DNA of 64,000 nt. Origin: Luteimicrobium album. GTDB lineage: Bacteria > Actinomycetota > Actinomycetes > Actinomycetales > Cellulomonadaceae. Made by a program: the position numbers and the translations under genes. The DNA is taken from contig NZ_BSUK01000001.1 in the NCBI RefSeq assembly GCF_030161555.1, positions 62,001-126,000 of the forward strand. The letters are read 5' to 3'. Below the pieces are notes generated by a model. That model did no database searches, had not been told where the DNA came from, and saw only the letters and a program-made list of their open reading frames with translations. The stretch's first letter is position 1, and every line of letters starts with the position of its first letter. This document shows, one piece after another, positions 1 through 8,974 of the stretch.

Positions 1-383
1 GGCGCGCCGCCGTCGGGCGAGGTGTCGATCCCGAGCAGCGCCCGGAGGGTGTCGACGGCGCCGCGCACCTCGTCGAGCTGCTTCTCCATGCGGTCGAGGT
101 GCTCGCCGATGCGGACGGTGCGCTCGGTGACGTCGTCGGTGCCGACGACGGACCGCACCTCCTCGAGCGGCATCCCGAGCGCGCGCAGCCGGCGCACGAC
201 CTGGGCGAGCGGCACCTGGGTGACGCTGTAGCTGCGGTACCCGGTCACGTCGTCGACGTGGTGGGGCACGAGCACGCCCTGGGCGTCGTAGTGGCGCAGC
301 GCCTTCACGGTGAGATGGGTCATGCGCGAGAACTCGCCGATCGTCACGAGCCCGCTCCGCGGGCCCCGTCCGCTGCCGGCCAT
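1..383 (-). CDS. MerR-family transcriptional regulator (partial)
   Basis: DNA-binding regulator of the MerR family; the 3' end lies beyond the window edge and 127 codons are visible. The N-terminal winged helix-turn-helix is clear at about residues 13-60 (IGEFSRMTHLTVKALRHYD, then GVLVP and GYRSYS), followed by the start of the dimerising helix with ERTVRIGEHLDRMEKQLDEV. ATG at 383 is preceded by a GGGGGAG ribosome site. It follows the MFS pump gene by 31 bases on the same strand, so the two are probably co-transcribed and the regulator likely controls the pump promoter at 1885-1915. The ligand-binding C-terminal part is not visible, so the inducer cannot be guessed. Confidence 0.9.
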   Translation of the reverse strand, partial: MAGSGRGPRSGLVTIGEFSRMTHLTVKALRHYDAQGVLVPHHVDDVTGYRSYSVTQVPLAQVVRRLRALGMPLEEVRSVVGTDDVTERTVRIGEHLDRMEKQLDEVRGAVDTLRALLGIDTSPDGGA

Positions 384-414
384 CCGTGCTCCCCCGTCCC
401 GTCCTGTCCTGCCG

Positions 415-1878
415 TCACGCGTCCGCCTGCGACCTCGCGACGACCGCCGCCAGCAGACCGACGGCGGCGAGCGCGACGGCGCCGACGATGGCGAGCACGA
501 CGAGGCTCGCGCCGAACGCGTGGGCCACGGTCCCACCCGCGGCCCCGAGGACACCGTAGAAGACGACACCGACGACGGCGACGCCCACGCTGTTCCCGGC
601 CTGCTGCGCCGTCTGCAGGGCACCCGACACGGACCCCGCCTGCCGGGGGTCGGCGTGCGCGAGGACCTGCGCCGTCAGGGGCACGATGCACAGCCCCTGC
701 CCCGCCCCCGCGAGCAGGAGCCCGGGGACCAGGGCGGCGACCGTGGCACCCGTGCCGTGGGGCGCCGCCGCCAGGGCGAGGCCGAGCGCGCCGTACCCGG
801 CGAGGATCGCGGCGAGACCCACCACGATGACGCGGCGCCCGTGGCGGACGGCGAGGCCCGGTGCCCGGAAGGACGTCGCGAGGTAGCCGACGGCGAGGAC
901 CCCGAACACGAGCCCGGCGTCGAGCGGTGCGAGGCCCAGGCCGTCCTGGAGGTAGAGCGCGAGCACGAAGTAGAAGGACGCCTGGCCGCACCAGTAGACG
1001 AGCTGCGCGACGAGGCCGAGCGACATCGACGGCCGGCGGAGCAGCGACGGCGGGAGCAGCGGCTGCCCGCCGCGCCGCTCGACGCGGTCCCCGTGCCGGT
1101 AGGTCACCGTCCCGAGGACGGGCACGAGGGCGAGGCTCACCCAGGTCCAGAGGGGCCAGCCGGCCTCGCGGCCCTCCACGAGGGGCAGCACGAGCAGGAC
1201 CATGGTGAGCGCGCCGAGGACCATCCCCGCGACGTCGAGGCGCCCGGACCGCGTGCCGCGGGTGGCGGGGACGAGCCGCGGCGTCAGCGCGAGCGCGAGG
1301 ACCCCCACGGGGACGTTCACGGCGAAGATCGCGCGCCAGCCCAGGCCGGCGACGTCCGCGGCGATGAGGGCTCCGCCCACGAGCTGGCCGCCCGCGGCCG
1401 CGACGCCCAGCACGGCGCCGTACCAGGCGAGCGCCCGGGCGCGCGCCGCGCCGGCGAAGCTCACGCCCACGATCGACAGGACGCTCGTGCCGATGAACGC
1501 GGCACCGACGCCCTGCACGACGCGCGAGACGACGAGCACCGTCGCGCCGGGGGCCGCCGCGCACACGAAGGACGCCGCGGTGAAGACCGTCAGGCCGACG
1601 ACGAACCCGCGGCGGTGGCCGACGTGGTCGCCGAGCCGCCCCGCGAGGAGCTGGGTGGCGGCCATCGCGAGCGCGAACCCGGCGACGACCCACACGATCG
1701 CGCTCGGGCCGGCGTCGAGCTCGGCCGCGAGAGACGGCAGCGCGACGTTCACCCCGAAGAAGTCGAGGACGACGAGGAACGTCCCGGCGAGCAGCACGGG
1801 GAGGGCGCGCCACGGCGGCGCGGGCAGTCGTCCGGTGTCGTCGGTGGACAGGTCGGTACGTGCTCCGGTGGTGGTCAT
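415..1878 (-). CDS. MFS transporter, DHA2 (EmrB/QacA-like) family
   Basis: Integral membrane proton-coupled exporter of 487 residues, about 14 hydrophobic segments as in the DHA2 drug:H+ antiporters. Seen: first helix followed by FFGVNVALPSLAAELDA, the motif A loop LLAGRLGDHVGHRR near residue 85, and the motif C-like region GAVLGVAAAGGQLVGG. The reading frame is intact. The start lies only six bases after the -10 position of a MerR-type promoter and there is no Shine-Dalgarno sequence, so the mRNA is probably leaderless. The merR gene follows in the same operon. The substrate is unknown; drug or toxic small-molecule efflux is the usual role. Confidence 0.9.
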   Translation of the reverse strand: MTTTGARTDLSTDDTGRLPAPPWRALPVLLAGTFLVVLDFFGVNVALPSLAAELDAGPSAIVWVVAGFALAMAATQLLAGRLGDHVGHRRGFVVGLTVFTAASFVCAAAPGATVLVVSRVVQGVGAAFIGTSVLSIVGVSFAGAARARALAWYGAVLGVAAAGGQLVGGALIAADVAGLGWRAIFAVNVPVGVLALALTPRLVPATRGTRSGRLDVAGMVLGALTMVLLVLPLVEGREAGWPLWTWVSLALVPVLGTVTYRHGDRVERRGGQPLLPPSLLRRPSMSLGLVAQLVYWCGQASFYFVLALYLQDGLGLAPLDAGLVFGVLAVGYLATSFRAPGLAVRHGRRVIVVGLAAILAGYGALGLALAAAPHGTGATVAALVPGLLLAGAGQGLCIVPLTAQVLAHADPRQAGSVSGALQTAQQAGNSVGVAVVGVVFYGVLGAAGGTVAHAFGASLVVLAIVGAVALAAVGLLAAVVARSQADA

Positions 1879-1884
1879 GGCTCT

Positions 1885-1915
1885 GTTCTCGACCCTCCCC
1901 CGAGGGGAGGGTCAA
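1885..1915 (-). promoter_or_regulatory. MerR-type promoter and operator
   Basis: A dyad GACCCTCCCC-cga-GGGGAGGGTC (1891-1913) sits in a 19-base spacer between TTGACC (-35, 1910-1915) and a weak GAGAAC (-10, 1885-1890) read on the minus strand. A 19-base spacer carrying a dyad is the hallmark of MerR-regulated promoters. The start codon of the MFS gene coincides with the expected transcription start. Confidence 0.8.
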
Positions 1916-1989
1916 GCAGGTCGTCGCCCGTTCACCCAGCGTTCCCCGCGCGTCCGTCCGGGCGCCGACCGCCCGGCACCGGGCGTCCC

Positions 1990-1995
1990 TACCGT
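1990..1995 (+). promoter_or_regulatory. -10 box of leaderless GT2 gene
   Basis: TACCGT lies five bases before GTG 2001 and eight before ATG 2004, with no Shine-Dalgarno sequence between. This matches the actinobacterial leaderless pattern. Confidence 0.5.
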
Positions 1996-2003
1996 CACCG
2001 GTG

Positions 2004-3166
2004 ATGACCGAGCTCGCCACGACCCGTGCGGCGCCCGACGGCGCCGACCGGGCCGGCGCCGCCACCACCGGTGCCGCTACCACCGGCCCTGCGAGGCGCC
2101 CCCGGCGCGAGCGCGACCCGGCGCGCACGCCGCCGCACGTCGTGGCGGTCGCGGTCGTGCGCGACGAGGAGCGCTACCTGCGCACCGCCGTCGACGCAGT
2201 CCTCGACCAGACCTGGACGGGCCCCCTCGACGTCGTCCTCGCGGTCGGGCCGTCGCACGACCGGACCCGCGAGATCGCCGACGAGCTCGCTGCGCGCGAC
2301 CCGCGCGTCCACGTCGTCGACAACCCGTCGGGCTCCCGCAGCGAAGGGCTCAACCTCGCGGTCGAGCGGGTCGCGGCGATGCCCACGTCCGACGACGCCG
2401 ACATCATCGTCCGGTTCGACGGCCACGCGGTGCTCCCCGTCGGCTACGTGCGGCAGGCGGTGCGGGTCATGGAACGGACGGGCGCGGACGTCGTCGGCGG
2501 GATGATGGTCCCCGTCGGCCGCACCCCGTTCCAGAGCGCCGTCGCCCGGGCGATGGCGCACCCGGCGGGCATCGGCGCGACCTCGTTCCACACGGGCGGC
2601 GAGGCCGGCCCGGCACAGACCGTCTACCTCGGGGTGTTCCGCCGCACGTCGCTCGAGCGGGTCGGAGGGTACGACCCGACGCTCGTGCGCGCCGAGGACT
2701 GGGACCTCAACCGCCGGATCCGCGCGGGCGGCGGGCTCGTCTGGTTCGACCCCGGGCTGCAGGTCGTCTACCACCCGCGCCGCACCGTGCGGGACCTCGC
2801 GCGCCAGTTCTGGCGCACCGGGATGTGGCGCCGGGAGATCGTCCGCCGGCACCCGACGACGGCGTCCCTGCGCTACCTCGCACCCCCGGCCCTGGTCCTG
2901 GGGCTGGTCGCGTCGCTGGTGCTCGGCGTCGTCGGGCTCGTGGACGCCCTCGTCCCCCGGCGCCCACCGCCTGGCTCGGGCTCGCCCTGCTCGCGCCCCT
3001 GCTGTACGCGCTCGTCGTCCTCACCGCGAGCGCCCATGCGGGCCTGCGCGAGCCGCCGGCGGTCAAGCTCCGGCTGCCCGTGGTCCTCGTCGTCATGCAC
3101 GTCGCGTGGGGCGTCGGGTTCCTGCGCGGGGTGTCGCGGCACGCGAGGACGGAGCACCGGACGTGA
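2004..3166 (+). CDS. Glycosyltransferase family 2, ExoA-like (one frameshift)
   Basis: Membrane-associated GT2 glycosyltransferase of about 387 residues when joined. Seen: the GT-A start HVVAVAVVRDEERYLRTAV, a DXD-like acidic site at IIVRFDGHAV, the acceptor region with YLGVFRRTSLERVGGYDP and the ED(W) motif VRAEDWDLNRRIRAGG, then C-terminal membrane helices. This layout is that of ExoA-type enzymes that extend a polyprenyl-linked oligosaccharide. The frame breaks near 2958 in a CCCCC run; adding one C joins LVDALVP to AWLGLALLAPLLYALVV and to the stop at 3166. It heads the surface-polysaccharide cluster. An alternative start is GTG 2001. The sugar donor is unknown. Confidence 0.85.
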
Positions 3167-3195
3167 AGGAGGACGAACGTGGTGGAGAACACCGG

Positions 3196-4535
3196 ATGGA
3201 GGCGAGCTCAGTGACGAACCGCCCGGCCACGGCCCTGCTGCTGGTGGCCTACGACTCGCAGCTCCGGTGGGCCGCCACCGTGGGGGCGGAGCTGGCCGCG
3301 CGCGGCTGGGAGTGCCGGTACGCGGCGCCGTCGGACGTGCGGAGCTTCGTCACGCCCGAGCTCGAGCGCGACCTCGGGGTCGACGTCGAGCGGGCGCCGT
3401 GGGCCGCGCTGGTCCGCCGCGCGGCCGGGGCGGGCGCGCTCGTCCTCGCGCTGCAGGGGCCGCTCACGTCGCGGTTCGTCCAGGACGTCGCGGCGGGCAC
3501 GGACCCGGCGGGCACGGACCCGGCGGACAGCGACCCGTCCGTGGCGCGTCCCGTCGTCGTGACGGGCTGGGTCGGGGTGATCGTCGAGAAGCTCGTCGCG
3601 GGGTACCTCGAGCGTTTCGCGTCGGACGTCGTCGCGGTGAACTCGCGCGAGGACCTGCGGACGTTCCAGGCCGCCGGCGCCCAGCTCGGGCTGCCGACCG
3701 ACAACCTCGTGCTCTCGGGCCTGCCCCTGCTGCCGGGGCAGCCCGCCTCTCCCCGCCGCGGGCCGGTGCGCACGGTCCTGTTCGCCGACCAGCCGGCCGT
3801 CCCGGCGTCGCGCGCGGACCGCGACTACCTGTACGGGCGGCTCGTCGAGCACGCCCGCCGGCACCCCGAGCGCCGGGTGCTGGTCAAGCCGCGGCACCGG
3901 CCGGACGAGGACCCGTTCCGGACCGTCCGCCACCACCCCGCCGAGCTCCTAGGCGGCGTCGACCTGCCGCCGAACCTCGAGATCATGTACGAGCCGTTCC
4001 CGGAGCTGCTGCGGTCCGCCGACGTGGTCCTGACCGTGTCGTCGACGGCGGGGCTGGAGGCGGTGGGCGCCGGGGTCCGGACCGTGTTCGTCGCGGACCT
4101 CGGCGTCCACGAGAGCCTCGGCAACCACGTGCTGCTGCCGTCGGGTCTCGTGCGGACCCTCGACGTCCTCGACGGACCGGACGCGGAGCTGCCCGAGCCC
4201 GACCCCGCGTGGCTGCGGGACTGGTTCGTCGGCGACGACGACCCCCGCCCGCCGGCCCGGCGCATCGTCGACCGGGTCGTCGAGCTCGCGGCCGTGCCCC
4301 CGGCGAGCGCCCGCTCGCGCGCACGACGGCGACCCCGGCGTTCCGTGCCCGGGTCGCCGTGGCGGGACACCCGCCGGGTCCGACGGCAGACGCCGTGCGG
4401 GCGGCGGGCGAACGCGCCGTGCGGACCGTGCAGTGGCGCCAGGGCGTCCGTGGCCGGGTGCTGCTCGCGTGCCACGCGGTGCTCCCCAGCGGGTGGCAGG
4501 ACTGGCCGCTGGTCGACCGGCTCCGGCGGGCCTGA
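3196..4535 (+). CDS. DUF6716 putative glycosyltransferase (first copy, one frameshift)
   Basis: About 446 residues when joined. The N-terminus LLLVAYDSQLRWAATVGAEL and the second half with the patterns VLVKPRH, LLRSADVVLTVSSTAGLEA and VFVADLGVHESLGNHVLL look like a GT-B fold related to polysialyl- or CDP-glycerol-type transferases; such DUF6716 proteins occur in actinobacterial nonulosonate loci. The frame breaks near 4297 in CCCCC; restoring one C continues as PPGERPLARTTATPAF to the stop at 4535. It starts 30 bases after the GT2 gene, probably in the same transcript. GTG 3211 is an alternative start. A paralogue sits at 5830-7006. Activity is inferred only. Confidence 0.75.
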
Positions 4536-4550
4536 CGGGCCGGACGGCGC

Positions 4551-5339
4551 TCAGGCGGGACTGCGCCCGACGACGACGGTCGCGTCGCGCTCGTCGTCGC
4601 GGACGACCCGGACGTCCGCGAGCCCCGCGGCACGGAACGCGCCGGCGCTCGCCGCGGCCTGGCGCTCGGAGGTCTCGATCAGCACGGCCCCGCCCGGTCC
4701 GAGCCACGCGGGGGCGTCCGCGAGGATCCGTCGCTGGACGTCGAGCCCGTCGGCCCCGCCGTCGAGCGCGACCGCGTCCTCGAAGAGGCGCGCCTCGGGC
4801 GGCATCGTCGCGATCGCCTCCGTCGGGACGTAGGGCGCGTTCGCGGCGAGGACGTCGACGGCGCCACGGATCGCGTCGTCGAGGGCGTCGAACAGGTCGC
4901 CCGCCGTCACCCGGGCCTGCGGCAGGTTCCTCCGGGCGACCTCCACGGCGGCGCGGTCGACGTCGGCCGCGTGCACCTGAGCCCCGGGGACCCGCGCGGC
5001 GACCACCGCGCCCACCGCACCGACGCCGCAGCACAGGTCCACGACGACGGGCGCACGGCCCCCACGCTCGACGTCGGCGGCGAGGAGCGCGGCCTCGTCG
5101 GCGAGCAGCGCCGTCCGCTGTCGTGGGACGAACACGCCCGGCGCGACCGCCAGGCGCAGGCCGTCGAAGTCGACGCGCCCGACGACCAGCTCGAGGGGCT
5201 CGCCCGCGACCCGCCGGGCGGCCAGCGCGTCGAGCAGGGCCTCGGACCCGGCGGCCGCCTCGACCAGCACCGCGGCCTCCTCCTCCGCGAACACGCAGCC
5301 TGCGGCGCGGAGGCGCTCGACGAGCGCGTCGGACGTCAT
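4551..5339 (-). CDS. PrmC/HemK-like protein N5-glutamine methyltransferase
   Basis: SAM-dependent methyltransferase of 262 residues. The SAM-binding motif is VVVDLCCGVGAVGAVVAAR near residue 95, followed by an acidic ribose-binding strand (VHAADVDRAAVEVARRN). The catalytic NPPY of PrmC/HemK appears here as NAPY (AANAPYVPTEAI), a substitution shared by a divergent actinobacterial subgroup, so release factors may not be its substrate. Its ATG overlaps the stop of the SRPBCC gene (ATGA), so the two are translationally coupled. The convergent DUF6716 gene ends 15 bases away. The frame is intact. Confidence 0.8.
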   Translation of the reverse strand: MTSDALVERLRAAGCVFAEEEAAVLVEAAAGSEALLDALAARRVAGEPLELVVGRVDFDGLRLAVAPGVFVPRQRTALLADEAALLAADVERGGRAPVVVDLCCGVGAVGAVVAARVPGAQVHAADVDRAAVEVARRNLPQARVTAGDLFDALDDAIRGAVDVLAANAPYVPTEAIATMPPEARLFEDAVALDGGADGLDVQRRILADAPAWLGPGGAVLIETSERQAAASAGAFRAAGLADVRVVRDDERDATVVVGRSPA

Positions 5340-5806
5340 GCCTCGTTCTCGGCGAGCTCCGCGAGGCGGTCCACCGACGCTTGGAGCCGGTCGGACGTCG
5401 TCGAGCGGGCCCGGACGAGGCGCTTGGTGTCGGTGAGCCGCGTCCAGTCGTACGTGTGGGTGACGGTCGTCGCGCCCGGGCCCGCGGGCTCGAGCTCCCA
5501 GCGCCACAGCTGGCCGATGGGCTCACCGCCCGGCTCGGCCGGCATCCAGGCGACCCGGCGCCCCTCCTCGAGCTCCACGACGTGGTTCTCACGGGCCGCA
5601 CCCGTCGTGAGGCCCATGACGAACACGTCGCCCACCTGCCGCACCCGCTGACCCGGGGCCGCCTCGGCGAGGTTGTCGTTGCCGTCCCAGCGCGGCTGCT
5701 GCGCGGGGTCGGCGATGAGCTCGAAGATCACGTCGGCCGGTGCGCTCACGGTCCGGCTCGCGGAGACGACGCGGGGCGCCTGGTCGCGGGGGTTCTCGTC
5801 GGTCAT
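5336..5806 (-). CDS. SRPBCC family protein (polyketide cyclase/START-like)
   Basis: Small cytosolic protein of 156 residues with the SRPBCC helix-grip fold: N-terminal strand ASRTVSAPADVIFELIADP followed by PRWDG, central VVELEEGRRVAWMP and C-terminal TTVTHTYDWTRL before a long helix. These proteins bind hydrophobic ligands; no catalytic residue can be named. It overlaps the downstream methyltransferase by four bases, the only hint of partnership. TAGACA seven bases before the ATG may be a -10 box, suggesting a leaderless message separate from the polysaccharide operon upstream. The frame is intact. Confidence 0.8.
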   Translation of the reverse strand: MTDENPRDQAPRVVSASRTVSAPADVIFELIADPAQQPRWDGNDNLAEAAPGQRVRQVGDVFVMGLTTGAARENHVVELEEGRRVAWMPAEPGGEPIGQLWRWELEPAGPGATTVTHTYDWTRLTDTKRLVRARSTTSDRLQASVDRLAELAENEA

Positions 5807-5829
5807 GGACGCATGTCTAGCACCCGGCG

Positions 5830-7006
5830 TCAGCACCGACGAACGGATTGCGCGACCGGTGCGGGCGCGAGCAGCCGCGCGAGGGCGCGCAGGTCCGCCG
5901 GGCCTCGCAGCCCGGGGGCCCCGGGGCCCCGGCACCCGCGCCGTGGGTGGCGTCGAGCGCCGCGCGGAGCGCCGCCGGGAGCTCGGACGGGGTCGCGTGG
6001 AGCCCGTGGGCGTCGAGCCAGTCGCCGTCGGCGACCGGACCGCCCGCGGCCAGCACGGCGGGGAGGTCGGCGAGCCCGACGAGGAGCCCGCTCCCCCGGA
6101 ACGCGGTGTTGATGAGCTCGTCGCGCACGCCGAAGTCGTCGACGAGCGCGACCGGGACCCCGGCCGCGAGCGCCTCGAGCGCGGCCGTCGAGCTCACCGT
6201 CACGAGCGCCGTGCCCGGTCCGAGCCAGGGCGCCAACGGCCCCGTCTCGAAGCGGAGCCCCGGGGCCCCGCCGGGCCGGGCTGCGGCGAGCTCGTCGAAG
6301 GGCCAGCGCTCGTCGTGGGTCTGCCGTTCGACGTCCCGGCCCCGGAGCTTCACGACGACCTCGTAGCCGGCCTCGGCGATCCCGACGAGGCCGTCGACCA
6401 GGCGCTCCCGGTCGGGGCGCGACGCCGGGACCAGGGCCTGCGGCGCGAAGACGACCCGGCGGACCGGGGGCCGTCCGCCGTCGGGCCCGTCCGTCCCGGC
6501 GACCTCCCCGGCGGCCGGCGGCGGCAGGAACGGCAGCCGGGACAGGACGACCTGCGTCCCCGGCGCAAGCCGCGCGGTGACGGGCTCGAACGCCTCGCGC
6601 TCCGCGCGCGAGTGGGCCACGAAAAGGTCGGCGCCGCGGCGCAGCGCGACCGCCTGGGACGACACCGGCAGCGCCCACCCCGGCAGCCCGACGACGGTCA
6701 CCGGCCGCGGCCGGACCCGACCCGCGAGAGCGAGGACGACGCGCGCCGTCGGGCCGGTGCAGGCGACGAGGAGCACGTCCGGCGGGTCGCGCCGTAGCCG
6801 CCGGACGAGCCCCCGATGCGCTGGACGGCGGGCGGTGCCGGCGCGGTCTCCCCGACCGCGGCGGCGACCTGCGCGTCCGACGGGAGCACGGGCGACGCGA
6901 CGAGCACGAGGCGGCCGGAGAATCCGTCGCCCAGCCCGTCGAGCGTCGCCGCCGCCCACTTGAGGTACGAGTCGGAGTCGGCGACGGCGAGGACGCGTGC
7001 GGTCAT
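5830..7006 (-). CDS. DUF6716 putative glycosyltransferase (second copy, two frameshifts)
   Basis: About 392 residues when joined and a paralogue of the gene at 3196-4535. It starts VLAVADSDSYLKWAAATLDG and has the same second-half pattern (VVVKLRGRD, WLGPGTALVTVSSTAALEAL, VALVDDFGVRDELINTAFRGSGLL). The frame breaks at 6810-6814 (CCCCC) and again within the G/C runs at 5911-5930; one base at each repairs the gene to the stop at 5830 and makes the length divisible by three. It lies 13 bases after the preceding glycosyltransferase gene in the neuA-neuB operon. Glycosyl transfer of an activated sugar onto a surface polymer is inferred from context. Confidence 0.72.
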
Positions 7007-7019
7007 GCCGAGCCGCCCG

Positions 7020-8050
7020 TCACCCGGCGGCCCGGACGATGCTCACGAGGTGCTCGCGCAGGTCGTCGTCGACGCCGGGCGCCCACCAGCCGGCCTCGGG
7101 GACCGTCGCGTCGAGCCGCACCCCGGCGCGAGGGTCGCGGGCAGCAGCGCGATCGCCGACGTCGGCAGGGCCGCGACCCGCTGCGGCGGGCGCAGGCCGG
7201 CCAACCGCAGCTCGATCGGCAGTCCCGCCCGGTCGACGACGACACCCGGGATCGCGGCCACGTGGGCGAGCACCCCCGCGTGCTCACGCCGGTGCGGCAG
7301 GTACCGGACCCTGCCGTGCTGCGCCTGCGCCCGGACCCACGCGAGGTACGGCTCGCGACGCAGCAGCCCGTCGACGACGAGCGCCGACCCCACGACCACG
7401 ACCGGCTCGCCGATCCGCCCTGCCACAGCGGGCGCGACCCGGACCGCCCACTGCAGACGGGCGCGCGCGATGCGGACGCCCGCACGCTCGAGGGCGTCGC
7501 GCACGTCGTGCGGCGGCTCGAACGCGGTCACGAGGCGCAGCCGCCCGAGCTCGGCCCGTCGCAGCAGGCCGTCGCGGGCGGCGAGCCCAAGCGCGTCGCG
7601 GCGGGGAGTCGGGGGCGTCCCGAGCCGGACCAGGGGCCGGCGGTCGGGCGACGCGAGCACGCGCGCGAGGTGCGCGGTCGCGAGGCCGTCGTCGACGACG
7701 ACGACCCGGCAGGCCGCACCCGCCGCGCCCGTCCACCGGTCCCGAGCCGCGAGCAGCGCCTGCGCGCGGCCCGAGAACGCGTCGCCCAGGACGAGGGTCG
7801 TCGCACCGAGGCCGGCCGACGTCGACCGCACCCGGCCGCGGACCTCGAGGTCCACGGTCGGGGGCAGCGGCAACGTCCCGAACGCGCGGACCGCGTCCTC
7901 GAGCCCCGGCACGCCACGCCGGGCGTGCACGGCCACCGGGCCGCGCACGTGCCCGGCGTCGACCGCCTCGACGGTCATGAGGAGCTGGAGCGGGGACTCG
8001 GCGAGGGCGAGCGCGTGCCTCTCGGCCGCGCCCGGGTCGCGTGCGATCAC
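7020..8050 (-). CDS. Putative glycosyltransferase (polysialyltransferase/GT52-like, one frameshift)
   Basis: About 343 residues when joined. The N-terminal LALAESPLQLLMTVEAV resembles the first strand of GT52/polysialyltransferase-type enzymes, and the VVVVDDG and PVVVVGSALVVDG strands suggest a GT-B Rossmann fold. Recognition is weak and rests partly on the position between neuB and a DUF6716 gene. The frame breaks near 7125 in a CCCC run; adding one base continues with APGVRLDATVPEAGWWAPG to the stop at 7020. The start is GTG 8050. A CMP-sugar donor made by the two upstream genes is an inference. Confidence 0.6.
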
Positions 8051-8075
8051 CTCGGGAGCTCTCTCGGCCCGCGGG

Positions 8076-8974
8076 TCAGTCGGTCACGCGGCGCAGGCGC
8101 TGCATGGGCGCGACCTCGCCGGGCATGACGCGCTTGACCCCGTCGCCCATGGCCTGCTCGAGGATGCGGATGTCGCGCACGAGGTGCTGCAGGCCCTGCG
8201 GCTCGAGCGACGACGCGTGGTCCGAGCCCCACATGGTGCGGTCGAGCGTGATGTGCCGCTCGACCGCGACCGCGCCGAGCGCGACCGCGGCGATCGAGAT
8301 CTGCAGGCCGCGCTCGTGGCCCGAGTACCCGATCGGCACGCCGTAGCGCGCGCGCAGGGTCTCGATGACCCGCAGGTTCGTCTCCTCGGGCGGCAGCGGG
8401 TACGTCGAGGTGGCGTGCAGGATGACGAGCTTGTCCGTGCCGAGGATCTCCACCGCCTCGTCGACCTGCTCGAGCGTCGACATGCCCGTCGACAGGATGA
8501 TCGGCTTGCCCGTCTCGGCGAGCGCGCGGAGCAGCTCCTTGTCCGTCACGGACGCCGACGCGATCTTGTGCGTCACGACGCCCAGGTCCTCGAGGAACTC
8601 GACGCTCGGCACGTCCCACGGGGAGGCGAACCACTGCAGGCCGCGGTCGGCGGCGTGCTGGGCGATCTTCTCGTACGAGCCGCGGTCGAGCTCGACGCGG
8701 TGCTTGTACTCGAGGTACGTCATCTCGCCCCAGGGCGTCTGGCGCATGACGTCCCGCTGCTCCGGGGGCACCGCGAGCTCGGGGTCCGCTTCTGGAACTT
8801 CACGGCCTGGACACCCGCCTCGGCGGCGACGTCGATGAGCCGGCGCGCGATGTCGGGGTCGCCGTTGTGGTTGATCCCGATCTCGCCGATGACGTAGACG
8901 GGTCGGCCGTCGCCGACGACGAGGTCGCCGATCTCGACGGCGGGGGCGGTGCTCTCGGTCACCTGCGCGTTCAT
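8076..8974 (-). CDS. neuB: N-acetylneuraminate/nonulosonate synthase family protein (one frameshift)
   Basis: Condenses a hexose or ManNAc-type aldose with phosphoenolpyruvate to give a nine-carbon 2-keto acid. Seen in about 299 residues: VIGEIGINHNGD, AVKFQKRTPEL (after repair), MRQTPWGEMTYLEYKHRVEL, HKIASASVTDKELLRALA, PIILSTGMS, LHATSTYPLP and GYSGHERGL, all core (beta/alpha)8 motifs of NeuB. The C-terminal antifreeze/SAF domain of typical 340-350 residue NeuB is absent; the protein ends soon after VMPGEVAPMQRLRRV. The frame breaks at the GGGG run 8781-8784. Its ATG overlaps the stop of the upstream cytidylyltransferase gene. No 2-epimerase (NeuC) gene is nearby, so mannose-6-phosphate is a possible substrate. 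Confidence 0.85.

Noticed and set aside
310..2004. Long ORF on the plus strand opposite the MFS gene
   Set aside because: It is Arg/Asp/Gly-rich text produced by the high GC3 of the real gene on the other strand; many such shadows occur across the window.
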